From Bradyrhizobium sp. CCBAU 53421 (GTDB lineage: Bacteria > Pseudomonadota > Alphaproteobacteria > Rhizobiales > Xanthobacteraceae), in NCBI RefSeq assembly GCF_015291625.1, contig NZ_CP030047.1, forward strand, positions 2,108,001 to 2,172,000: a stretch of DNA of 64,000 bases, read 5' to 3'. The position numbers and the translations under genes are program-made. This document shows positions 20,427-27,993 of the stretch, piece by piece; within the stretch, counting starts at the first letter, position 1; the number at the start of each line of letters is the position of its first letter. Below the pieces are notes generated by a model. The model made no database searches, was not told the origin of the DNA, and saw only the letters and a program-made list of their open reading frames with translations.

Positions 20427-21377
20427 CTACGCGCTCGCTGTGTCCAGCCTTTCGACCTGACCCTTGCTCAGCTCGAGCCTGGCCGCCGCGACCAGCGTTG
20501 CGACCTGCTCGGGCTTGGTGGCGCTGGCGATCGGCGCGGTGACGCCGGGCTTCGCCATCAGCCAGGCGAGCGCGACCGCGGCCGGTTCGGCCCGGGTTTC
20601 CGCGGCGACCTCGTCGAGGCCGGCCAGGATGCGCATGCCGCGCGGGTTCATGTATTTCGGAATGCTGCGCGTGCCGCGTGGGCTCTTGGCGAAGTCGCTC
20701 TCCGAGCGATATTTGCCGGTCAGGAATCCGGCGGCGAGCGAGAAGAACGTGATCACGCCGATGTCGTTCTCCACACAGACGCGTTGCAGCGCGCCCTCAT
20801 AGCTCGACCGCTCCGCAAGGCTGTATTCGGGCTGCATGCTCTCATAGCGCGGCAGCCCGTTGGCCTTGGAGATATCCAGCGCGCTCTTCAGCCGTTCCGC
20901 CGAGAAATTCGAGGCGCCGATCGCCCTGATCTTGCCGGCCTTGATCAGTTTGTCGTAGGCCGCGAGCGTCTCTTCCTGCGGCGTCGTCTCATCGTCCTTG
21001 TGCGACTGGTAGAGGTCGATATGGTCGGTCTGCAGCCGCCGCAGCGACTCCTCGACGGCGCGCGCGATGTAGTCCGGCTTCAAGCCGACATTGCCGTCGC
21101 CCATATCCATGCCGACCTTGGTGGCGAGGATGACGCGGTTGCGGTTGCCGCGCGCCTTCATCCATTTGCCGATAATCGTCTCGGACTCGCCGCCCTGATG
21201 GCCGGGCACCCAGCGCGAATAGACGTCGGCCGTGTCCAGGAATGTCAATCCATGCTCCACCACGACGTCGAGCAATCGGAAAGATGCAGCCTCGTCCACC
21301 GTCCAGCCGAACACGTTGCAGCCGAAGCAGAGGGGAGGGACGGTGAGGCCGGAGCGGCCGAGCGCGCGATGCATCAT
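20427..21377 (-). CDS. Aldo/keto reductase
   Basis: This 316-residue NADPH-dependent TIM barrel has the catalytic tetrad visible: Asp and Tyr in LTFLDTADVYSRW, Lys in VILATKVGMD and His in LYQSHKDDE. The cofactor segments IRAIGASNFSAERL and the late TAPIASATKPEQ place it in the AKR group that includes YajO and general stress reductases. The tandem ATG at 21377 gives the family N-terminus MMHRALGRSGLTVPPLCFG. The frame continues upstream without coding character. The substrate is unknown. Confidence 0.92.
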   Translation of the reverse strand: MMHRALGRSGLTVPPLCFGCNVFGWTVDEAASFRLLDVVVEHGLTFLDTADVYSRWVPGHQGGESETIIGKWMKARGNRNRVILATKVGMDMGDGNVGLKPDYIARAVEESLRRLQTDHIDLYQSHKDDETTPQEETLAAYDKLIKAGKIRAIGASNFSAERLKSALDISKANGLPRYESMQPEYSLAERSSYEGALQRVCVENDIGVITFFSLAAGFLTGKYRSESDFAKSPRGTRSIPKYMNPRGMRILAGLDEVAAETRAEPAAVALAWLMAKPGVTAPIASATKPEQVATLVAAARLELSKGQVERLDTASA

Positions 21378-22028
21378 GAGTGTTCTTTCTCTTGTTCTGA
21401 CGGGAGGCGCGCGAGACTGAGGCAGATCGGCCTTGATTGCAAGGCGCCGAGTCCGGATTGCGCTGCAGCTTCCGGGTGGTTGCGACCAGCACCGGTCACA
21501 AGCGCGCAACGCTGCTCGCCGGGCCCGGTGAGCACGCGGAAATTCTGGTCCTCGAAGATGACCTTGGGTGTCGGGATCGCCTTGATAGCTCGGCGGGGTC
21601 TACTGCGCCGCGGCCGCAGAAACTGCTGCGAGCAAGCCGGCATTCGAAAAGCTGAATGAAAGCAAATCATCCAGAAAACTCCTTGTCCAATGACGTCAGG
21701 GCGCCCGGCAATGGGCGCCGCGAAGCTCTACCACGCAGGCAGGTTCACGCAGAGATCGACTTCAGCCATCGCGTCAGCATGGCTGCCCAGTACGTTGTCG
21801 ATTGTGAAGCGACTTTGACGCCAGCGTTGGAATGCGATTTCATTTGGCGGTCATTTGATGTAGATTGCGCCGCGAGCTGCCACCGGTTACGCCGAAATCC
21901 GGAGAATGAGCGGCAGCGCTCATGGCCATCGGCAGGCCTTACGGTCTCATTTTCAATACGAAAACCTTCTGCCTGGGTTACGCCCGGGTGACCGTCCTTT
22001 TCATGTTCAGCCAAATGGAGCGATTGCC
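21378..22028. other. Intergenic stretch of 650 bases without a convincing gene
   Basis: Open frames exist on both strands, but none has a start with a ribosome-binding site plus a recognisable protein, and base composition is lower in GC than its neighbours. A minus-strand frame around 21440-21600 carries a protein-like stretch (VIFEDQNFRVLTGPGE) that may be a gene remnant. The divergent promoters for the aldo/keto reductase and the GYD gene should lie at its two ends. Confidence 0.4.
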
Positions 22029-22364
22029 ATGCACTTCTGCTTCTCAGGTGAATACACCCCGCGTTCTCTCAACAACATCATGGAAAACCCGACGACCAAT
22101 CGCTACGAAGCCGCGAAGAAGTTGATCGAGTCGGCCGGCGGGAAATTGATTTCGATGTACAGCACGGCGATTGACGGCCCCGGCGTGATGGTGATCTTCG
22201 ATGTGCCGGATCCGACCGTCGCACCAGCGATCAGCGGCGTGGTCGTGGCAGCCGGTGCCATGCAGAATGTGAAGCTGGTGCGGTTGTTCACGCAGGACGA
22301 GATCAAGGTGGTGCGTCAGCACGCGAGCAAGCTCAAGGCTGCCTACTCGCCGCCCGGCAGTTGA
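22029..22364 (+). CDS. GYD-like domain small protein
   Basis: This 111-residue soluble protein resembles the GYD family of ferredoxin-fold dimeric proteins. It has FSGEYTPRSLNNIMENPTTN at the N-terminus, then AAKKLIESAGGKLISMYSTA and an alternating strand/helix pattern ending in VRLFTQDEIKVVRQHA. The ATG at 22029 has a GGAG ribosome-binding site eight bases upstream. GYD proteins are of unknown function. No neighbour suggests a pathway. Confidence 0.78.
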   Translation: MHFCFSGEYTPRSLNNIMENPTTNRYEAAKKLIESAGGKLISMYSTAIDGPGVMVIFDVPDPTVAPAISGVVVAAGAMQNVKLVRLFTQDEIKVVRQHASKLKAAYSPPGS

Positions 22365-22602
22365 CGGGCGAGCGATCAAGAACGACGCAGAATGATCTGA
22401 CGACCGCTGTCACTCTCGCGCGGTGACGCTTCGCAGCGTCCCGCGCGGAGGCGAGGGCCGTTGCGTGCCGCAGATCCGGGGCGCGTTCAACGGATGGGCA
22501 GTCGCCCGGCGGATGTCGCGCGCGCATGCTGGCTCGCATAGCCCCGGCCGGTTGTGCCGTCGCATGACGTCCGCCGCCTCGTGCCACGGACCTCGTCGCC
22601 GC

Positions 22603-23016
22603 TCACGCGGGTGGCGAGTCCAGGTAGACGTAGAGCGCCGCGATCTTGCCCTCCCGGACGATGATGAAATCCACGCCGGTATAGGCCGGCGTTTCGCCTC
22701 TCGGCCCGGAGCCCCACGCCAGGCGTCCCGAATTATGCAGCGCCTGCGGGGAGCCATGCGGCGTGTAAACGAAGTGCGGATGGGTCGCGCGGAGATCGCC
22801 GGCGAATTTGTCGAGTGCGTCGCGACCGACGAGAATACCTGGCGGCGCGTAGAGCGCGCAATCCTCCGCGTAGAGCTCCTCGATCGCGGCCCTGCGGCGC
22901 ACCGGATCGCCTTCGCCGAAAACCTCCGGGAGGTTGCGGGTCAGCAGCGCCTCGATTACGCGCGCATCTGCGCCCGCGGAGGGCGGGACGCTGGTCCTGC
23001 TGGCATGCTCGTTCAT
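22603..23016 (-). CDS. SnoaL-like / NTF2-fold protein
   Basis: This 137-residue cone-shaped NTF2-superfamily protein has the usual pattern: a long N-terminal helix, DPVRRRAAIEELYAEDCALY, GRDALDKFAGDLRATHPHF, and final strands ETPAYTGVDFIIVREGKIAA and LYVYLDSPPA. Members bind or isomerise small hydrophobic ligands. A strong GGAGG ribosome-binding site precedes the ATG. Substrate and partners are unknown. The 238 bases between this gene and the GYD gene hold no feature I can name. Confidence 0.85.
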   Translation of the reverse strand: MNEHASRTSVPPSAGADARVIEALLTRNLPEVFGEGDPVRRRAAIEELYAEDCALYAPPGILVGRDALDKFAGDLRATHPHFVYTPHGSPQALHNSGRLAWGSGPRGETPAYTGVDFIIVREGKIAALYVYLDSPPA

Positions 23017-23292
23017 GTGAGACCTCCATGTGATGCCTCAACATCATGTGGTCGCAGCCGCCGTCGCGAAACGGCAAGGATGGAAAGTCATCGTTTCACG
23101 ATTTGATGCGTCGCCTACGGTTTGTCGTGCAAAAGCGTTCTCGCGCGCCGCGCCGTCCGCCGGGTCTTCATCCGCCCTTGAGTGCGGTGTATGTAGAGAC
23201 ATTGCCGGAGGATGATTTGCCCGGCGTCGAAGGGCGGGGGTTGGGGTCTGCGCGTGCATCATCCAGTTTCGATTTCAGGCCGCGTGGCGTCG

Positions 23293-24066
23293 ATGCCGTG
23301 CGCGGGGTTGCCTTCCCATCTTGTCCGGCTGGCCTGCGCGATTGCGGTCGGTTGCGCCCTCAATGGCTTCGCTGCGCACGGGGCGATGGCGCAAGTGCCA
23401 TTCTCCCCGTTTCAACCGGCGCGACAGATCGAAGCTGCGAAGCCGCTGGCGCGTGACGTCACTGGTCCGCCGGCGGTTAGCGAGCGGCTCGACGGTACCG
23501 CGTTCTTTGTCGACGATCTCGGCCACATGCTGACCGCGCGCCACGCGGTGGCGGACTGCGCCCGCATCATCGTCAGCAAAGAGGGCCGGACTGTCGCGGC
23601 GCGCGTGATGGCGCAGGCATCGACCGACATTGCCTTGATCAAGGTGCCGCGCACGCTCGGCCTTGCGGCGGTATTCCCGCGCGCCAGCGCGTCCGCCGCC
23701 AACGACATGGTATTTGCCGAGGCCTATGACCGGCTGAAACCGATGCTTGCGCACGGTGGATCGCTCGGCAATGCGTTCGTCGATACCTCGCTGCGCGATC
23801 CCGAGCACCTCGCGCTGCGCTCGAATGTCACTTTCGGCACCAGCGGCGCGCCGGTGCTGGATTCCCGCGGCCTCGTCGAAGGTGTCGTGAGCCGCAGGAC
23901 CACGATCGACCGCGTGCTAGCCGTCGATGCCGCGCACGCCAAATCCTTTCTTGCCGCGCATGGCGTGCGCTTCCAGGAAGACGACCGGCCGCAGATGAGC
24001 GGCACCGCGTCACGTGCGCACCGCGCCGCCAGTATCTCGGCGCGCGTTACATGCCTGCAACAATGA
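23293..24066 (+). CDS. Secreted trypsin-like serine protease
   Basis: This protein of about 257 residues has a signal peptide (hydrophobic LACAIAVGCALNGFAAHG, then AMAQ). The triad of a chymotrypsin-fold protease is visible: His in GHMLTARHAVADC, Asp in STDIALIKV and Ser in FGTSGAPVLDSRG. No PDZ domain follows, so it is not a full DegP. The start is uncertain. The ATG at 23293 places the signal peptide properly, but an in-frame ATG at 23212 is possible. The stop overlaps an ATG (ATGA) opening a 58-codon frame. A degenerate copy of its last bases recurs at 26691. Confidence 0.8.
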   Translation: MPCAGLPSHLVRLACAIAVGCALNGFAAHGAMAQVPFSPFQPARQIEAAKPLARDVTGPPAVSERLDGTAFFVDDLGHMLTARHAVADCARIIVSKEGRTVAARVMAQASTDIALIKVPRTLGLAAVFPRASASAANDMVFAEAYDRLKPMLAHGGSLGNAFVDTSLRDPEHLALRSNVTFGTSGAPVLDSRGLVEGVVSRRTTIDRVLAVDAAHAKSFLAAHGVRFQEDDRPQMSGTASRAHRAASISARVTCLQQ

Positions 24067-24126
24067 GCGATCAGTTGCGGCGATGGCTGATGCTCTTGCG
24101 CGGTCGTGTCAGTCGCGCCTGCGGTT
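24024..24126 (+). repeat. Imperfect direct repeat, copy 1 (intact)
   Basis: About 100 bases covering the protease 3' end and the start of the following small frame resemble 26691-26793. The core ACATGCCTGCAACAATGAGC is identical in both copies. Copy 1 is open; copy 2 has a stop codon in the small frame. Confidence 0.7.
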
Positions 24127-24239
24127 GCTTGCGTCGTTTCGGGTTGGACCTGTCGATCAACGACAATCCAGACAGCGCGGCAGACTGCGAGCAGGTTTCC
24201 GTTAAGGCAGAATTGCGGGCGCAGACTAGCCTGAACTGA
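24063..24239 (+). CDS. Small basic hypothetical protein (58 aa), coupled to the protease
   Basis: The ATG at 24063 overlaps the protease stop (ATGA), the usual arrangement for translational coupling. The product begins MSDQLRRWLMLLRGRVSRAC. It is basic with a short amphipathic or hydrophobic start and ends in an acidic/polar segment. A second, broken copy of its beginning at 26728 suggests the sequence was once a gene. I do not recognise a family. The frame could also be chance. Confidence 0.4.
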   Translation: MSDQLRRWLMLLRGRVSRACGCLRRFGLDLSINDNPDSAADCEQVSVKAELRAQTSLN

Positions 24240-24567
24240 GGTCGCAAGGGCGATCCGATGGTTCACTGTCTTTGAAGCCGAGCCTTGTGCTGAAACCCGA
24301 CCGGTCGGCGCTGACGAAGGCCGTCACCGTTACCGCCATTGCATGCAGACAAGATCGAATAAGAAGCCAAGACGCCCGGCGCCACCATCTCGCGCTGCCG
24401 GACGGGGCAGCCGCCTTCGGCCGTAGCCAGTATTCCTCATACCAGTCGGGCTGGACCCGGAATGCGCGCACTGTCCGTTCGGATCTCACGAGAGGAGCCT
24501 TTTGTGCTGACGTGACGCAGCCTCTTCCCAAAGCGATGTTATCGCCGGCGTTCCCGTCGTCGGACAC
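24226..24567 (-). CDS. Possible small hypothetical protein downstream of DUF1127 gene
   Basis: A frame of up to 113 codons starts seven bases after the DUF1127 stop, on the same strand. It contains the protein-like stretch VQPDWYEEYWLRPKA followed by a basic, Trp-rich and then hydrophobic segment. A shorter version beginning at VRAFRVQPDW with GTG is possible. There is no clear ribosome-binding site. Short DUF1127 genes often have small partners. This is a tentative call; otherwise the interval 24240-24573 holds nothing else I can name. Confidence 0.35.
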   Translation of the reverse strand: MSDDGNAGDNIALGRGCVTSAQKAPLVRSERTVRAFRVQPDWYEEYWLRPKAAAPSGSARWWRRASWLLIRSCLHAMAVTVTAFVSADRSGFSTRLGFKDSEPSDRPCDLSSG

Positions 24568-24573
24568 CTCTGT

Positions 24574-24816
24574 TCATGGAGGGTAGACGGCGCCCCGCGG
24601 GTCGACCGCGCGATGCGAGGCGACATAGTCGATCTCACCGCGCGCAATGCCGATATCCTGCAGCTCGTGATCGCTCAGATTGCTCAGGCGGTCCTGTATC
24701 TGGACGCGAAGCCGCCAATCCAGCAGCGCGGCCCAGCACCGGCTGACGACGCCAAAGCGCGGATGCGCTGACGCGATCACATGCGGCGATCCAACCACAT
24801 TGTAGGACGTATCCAT
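24574..24816 (-). CDS. DUF1127 domain small protein (YjiS-like)
   Basis: This 80-residue protein has the DUF1127 signature in its second half: WRLRVQIQDRLSNLSDHELQ then DIGIARGEIDYVA. Small Arg-rich DUF1127 proteins of alphaproteobacteria bind RNA or modulate phosphate and carbon metabolism in the few cases studied. The ATG at 24816 has a GGGAGA ribosome-binding site. A longer frame upstream lacks one. It is divergent from the CadC-like regulator, sharing a 136-base promoter region. Confidence 0.85.
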   Translation of the reverse strand: MDTSYNVVGSPHVIASAHPRFGVVSRCWAALLDWRLRVQIQDRLSNLSDHELQDIGIARGEIDYVASHRAVDPRGAVYPP

Positions 24817-24952
24817 TGAATATCTCCCGACGTTTCGTCCTCTGCATGAAGCTGGCAGGACGGCGGGAGGCCTGCTTGACATATCGCTTACATTTTCCTC
24901 ACCGGCGCCTTATTCTTTCCATGGTAGCCCGCGCGGGCGGCCGGAGGGCCAT

Positions 24953-26599
24953 TTGGAGAATGGTGCCTTGCTCTATTTCTTCGAAGATTACGTGTTGGAT
25001 ACCGGGCGGCGTGAGCTGCAGCGCGGGCCTGAGATTGTCCCGACGACGCGACAGGTTTTTGCGCTGCTCGATTACCTGATCCGCAACAGGGATCGCGTCG
25101 TCAGCAAGGACGACCTTGTCGACGCGATCTGGGACGGGCGCGTCGTCTCCGATGGAGCGCTGACGACGCGCCTGAACGCTGCCCGACACGCGATCGGCGA
25201 TTCCGGACAGGAGCAACGCCTGATCAGGACGCTGCCGCGACAAGGCTTCCGTTTCGTGGGTGCAGTGCAAGTGGCGCAGGAATCGCCGGCCGGGTCGCCA
25301 GCCATGGCTCTGGACGGGAAGGACATAAGCCGGCTCCGCCCGGAATGGTCGCCCCGCCGCGGGATCCGGCACAAGGTGGACGCACCGCCCAGCGCTCCAG
25401 GCAATATGCCGTCCGTCGCGGTGCTGCCCTTCGCCAATCTGTCGGAGGACAGAGAGCAGGATTATTTCAGCGACGGCATCACCGAAGACATCATCACCGA
25501 GCTGTCACGGTTCTCGCAGCTGTTCGTCATCGCCCGCAACTCGTCCTTCACGTACAAGGACAAGGCTGTCGACGTCCGTCAGATCGGTCGGGAGCTTGAT
25601 GTGCGCTACCTGCTCGAAGGCAGCATTCGGCGTGACGGAGAGCGGGTTCGGATCACGGCGCAGCTGATCGATGTTCTGACCGGGGTGCATCGTTGGGCCG
25701 AGCGCTACGATCGCGAGCTGAAGGATATCTTCGCGGTCCAGGAGGAGGTGGCGCGCACCATTGTCGCTGTCCTCGCCGACCACGTGTATGTGGCGGAGCT
25801 CGAGCATGCCAAATGCAAGCCGACGGAGAATCTGGGCGCCTATGATCTCTATCTTCGAGGAATGGCGGAGGCCTACAAGTGGACCAGAGAGGGGAGTGAA
25901 GCAGCGCTCCGCCTGTTCTACAGGGCGATCGAACTTGATCCCGAATTCGCGACGCCTTACGGCGCTGCCGCGATGCGTTTCAGCGTGCGCAAGGGGTTCG
26001 GCTGGATCGTCGATCCCGATCAGGAGGTCGCTGAAGTCAGGAGACTGGCCCGCCGGGTGATGCAACTTGGCAAGAACGACCCGATCGCCCTCGTGCATGT
26101 CGGGCATTCGTTGGCCTATGTCGCCAAAGACCTAGTCGAGGGCGTCGCCTTGATTGATCGCGCGCTGGCTCTGAACCCGAACCTCGGGGCCTCGTGGACA
26201 CATAGCGGCTGGTCGCGGCTGTGGCTTGGGGAGGCAGACTTGGCCATCGAGCACTTTGGACGCGCCATGCGGCTCAGTCCCGTCGATCCGGGCAGGTTCT
26301 GGCCGCAGGAAGGAACAGCTCATGCTCATTTCTTCGCGGGCCGCTACGACGAAGCACTGTCATGGGCGAGGATGGCGTTGTGCAGCCGGCCGGACAGCCA
26401 CGCCGCGCTGCGCATCGGCGCCGCGAGCGGCGCGCTTGCCGGGCACTGCGACGAGGCCAGGAGACTTGCGATGCGATTGCACGAGCTCGATCCGGCGCTA
26501 CGACCAGCGACGCTGAACACCGTGTTGGGTCCGTATCGGAACCTCGAAGACGTGGCGAAGTATGCGGACGCGCTGCGACGGGCTGGGCTACCCGATTGA
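24953..26599 (+). CDS. Winged-helix transcriptional regulator with TolB-like and TPR domains (CadC-like)
   Basis: This 548-residue protein has an N-terminal OmpR-type winged helix (residues about 8-103, with VSKDDLVDAIWDGRVVSDGA and LIRTLPRQGFRFVG). A TolB/adenylate-cyclase-associated domain follows (residues about 150-270: PSVAVLPFANLSED, YFSDGITEDIITELSRF, VRYLLEGSIRRDGERVRITA), and then several TPR-like repeats to the end. The architecture is widespread in Bradyrhizobium and usually lacks a known signal. No membrane segment is visible. The TTG start is supported by GGAGGG nine bases upstream. A duplicated segment flanks it on both sides. Confidence 0.88.
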   Translation: MENGALLYFFEDYVLDTGRRELQRGPEIVPTTRQVFALLDYLIRNRDRVVSKDDLVDAIWDGRVVSDGALTTRLNAARHAIGDSGQEQRLIRTLPRQGFRFVGAVQVAQESPAGSPAMALDGKDISRLRPEWSPRRGIRHKVDAPPSAPGNMPSVAVLPFANLSEDREQDYFSDGITEDIITELSRFSQLFVIARNSSFTYKDKAVDVRQIGRELDVRYLLEGSIRRDGERVRITAQLIDVLTGVHRWAERYDRELKDIFAVQEEVARTIVAVLADHVYVAELEHAKCKPTENLGAYDLYLRGMAEAYKWTREGSEAALRLFYRAIELDPEFATPYGAAAMRFSVRKGFGWIVDPDQEVAEVRRLARRVMQLGKNDPIALVHVGHSLAYVAKDLVEGVALIDRALALNPNLGASWTHSGWSRLWLGEADLAIEHFGRAMRLSPVDPGRFWPQEGTAHAHFFAGRYDEALSWARMALCSRPDSHAALRIGAASGALAGHCDEARRLAMRLHELDPALRPATLNTVLGPYRNLEDVAKYADALRRAGLPD

Positions 26600-26690
26600 C
26601 GGCTGCGAGATCGGCGGGTTGCGGCGAGAGCGGCGTCTCGCACTCCCCATCGACTTGCGGGCCCATTGTGATCGGCCAGCGCGGCGAGGG

Positions 26691-26793
26691 CGCCGCCAGC
26701 ATTTCGGCGCGTCACATGCCTGCAACAATGAGCGATTAGTTGCTGCTGCGGTGGACGCTCCTACGTCGTCCTGTCAGCCTGCTGTCTGCGGTC
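26691..26793 (+). pseudogene. Degenerate copy of the protease tail / small-protein start (direct repeat copy 2)
   Basis: This segment matches 24024-24126, including the identical core ACATGCCTGCAACAATGAGC. In copy 1 the small frame continues ATGAGCGATCAG. Here the CAG is TAG (26737-26739), so the frame stops after three codons. Downstream codons still resemble copy 1 (LLRWTLLRRPVSLLSA against RRWLMLLRGRVSRACG). The interval 26600-26810 appears to be the remnant of a duplicated protease/small-protein end. Confidence 0.5.
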
Positions 26794-26810
26794 AACCCTT
26801 GTCCAGAACC

Positions 26811-27242
26811 ATGCTCATCTTGCGGGGCACGCTCGTGCTCTCGTTCGGCCTGTTCATCCTCTCGACAGCGCGGGGCCACGCCCAAGATCCCAATTTTCGT
26901 AATCCCGAACAGGCGCCGCCGTCATGGGCGCAGTTTGCCAAGCTGGTCAAATACCGCTTCGAGGAGTGGATCGCGGCCGACGAGACGGTTGCCAATCGCT
27001 TCCGCAACTGGGTCATCGAGCATTCCGGCAAGGAGAACGGGCCGCCGCCGACGCTCGTGGTGCGCGCCTGGCTCAATCCGGACGGCACCGTCGAGCGCGT
27101 CACGTTTCCGGCCTTCAATGACGCCGGTGCCACCGAGGACCTGCGGAGCATCCTGAAGCGCGGCAATGTCGGCGAGGCGCCGCCGCCGGAAATGTTGCAG
27201 CCGCTGAACCTGCGCTTCTCGCTCAATCTGCGCAAACCCTGA
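26811..27242 (+). CDS. Secreted hypothetical protein with TonB-C-like domain
   Basis: This 143-residue exported protein has a signal peptide (MLILRGTLVLSFGLFILSTA, with cleavage near GHA-QDP). The mature part contains TLVVRAWLNPDGTVERVTF and ends QPLNLRFSLNLRKP. That strand-rich layout resembles the C-terminal domain of TonB-like energy transducers, though without a membrane anchor or proline-rich linker. The periplasmic role is unknown. The start is set by the signal peptide. No strong ribosome-binding site is visible. Confidence 0.65.
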   Translation: MLILRGTLVLSFGLFILSTARGHAQDPNFRNPEQAPPSWAQFAKLVKYRFEEWIAADETVANRFRNWVIEHSGKENGPPPTLVVRAWLNPDGTVERVTFPAFNDAGATEDLRSILKRGNVGEAPPPEMLQPLNLRFSLNLRKP

Positions 27243-27733
27243 GCGGCTTCACGCGCGCGCACTTGCGTTTCCTCGTCATTCGGGGGCGAGCGAAGCGAGA
27301 GCCCGGAATCCATTCATCTACGAGTTCTGCGGCATGATGGATTCCGCGCTCGCGCCAAAGAGGCGCGCCCCGGAATGACGTGGGAGAGAGACGCTGCGCC
27401 TTGGCACTGACTTGCCCGACGACGCAAGCCCTGGTGTGTCCTCAAATACACCTGTCATCGCCCGGCCTGTGCGCAATTGCGCACATGGACCGGGCGATCC
27501 GGTACGCCGCGGCCTCTCGGCTCAAGCACTGCTGCCTCTGGAATACTGGATCACCGCTTTCGCGGGTGATGACACCGCGTAGCTGTTTGACGGTGAAATC
27601 GTGCCAATCCCGTCATTCCCGCATAACCACAAATGCTTGTTGAGCGATGCTGGAACCGCGAGTCCCGCTTACAATGCCGCCGCGGAGTATATGGGTCCCG
27701 ACTTTCGCAGGGACGACGCATGGGGTGAACACC
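27243..27733. repeat. Repeat-rich intergenic region
   Basis: No gene is seen in this 490-base stretch. It contains a palindrome at 27274-27380 (CGTCATTCGGGGGCGAGCGA...GCGCCCCGGAATGACG) and a hairpin at 27457-27498 (ATCGCCCGG...GCGCAATTGCGC...CCGGGCGAT). Further palindromic arms lie around 27553-27575 (CACCGCTTTCGCGGGTGATG) and 27612-27720. All look like dispersed intergenic repeats. The promoter of the HiPIP-like gene must lie at the right end. Confidence 0.7.
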
Positions 27734-27991
27734 ATGGCCAAACGACAGTCCGAATGTTCGCGGCGCACCTTCGTCGCCGCCGTCATCGCAGGAATTCCCG
27801 CGGCACTGCTGCCGCGACCTGCCGCGGCCTCCGACAAAATGACGAAACCGCAGGCCGAATATCGGGACACGCCGAACGGCATCTACTCCTGCGGCCTGTG
27901 CACGCTGTTCGTTGGGCCCGATGGCTGCAAGGTGGTGGAGGGCGCGATCAGCAAGGATGGCTGGTGCAAGGCCTTTGCCGCGGTGGATTGA
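27734..27991 (+). CDS. High-potential iron-sulfur protein-like, Tat-exported
   Basis: This 85-residue protein has a twin-arginine signal (SRRTFVAAVIAGIPAALL) and a short mature domain of about 50 residues. It contains four Cys in the HiPIP order: C-x2-C (SCGLC), a third in GPDGCKVV, and the last in the family motif GWCKAF. HiPIPs carry one [4Fe-4S] cluster and shuttle electrons in the periplasm. The ATG at 27734 is chosen because it yields the Tat signal; the frame is open upstream through repeat sequence. No redox partner gene is adjacent. Confidence 0.82.
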   Translation: MAKRQSECSRRTFVAAVIAGIPAALLPRPAAASDKMTKPQAEYRDTPNGIYSCGLCTLFVGPDGCKVVEGAISKDGWCKAFAAVD

Positions 27992-27993
27992 TC

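Noticed and set aside
21656..21991. 111-codon plus-strand frame before the GYD gene
   Set aside because: No ribosome-binding site, odd composition and no protein-like pattern; kept as an intergenic region.
23212..23292. Upstream extension of the serine protease to the ATG at 23212
   Set aside because: It would put 27 polar residues in front of the signal peptide, and the GGAG stretch is too close to that ATG; kept only as an alternative start.
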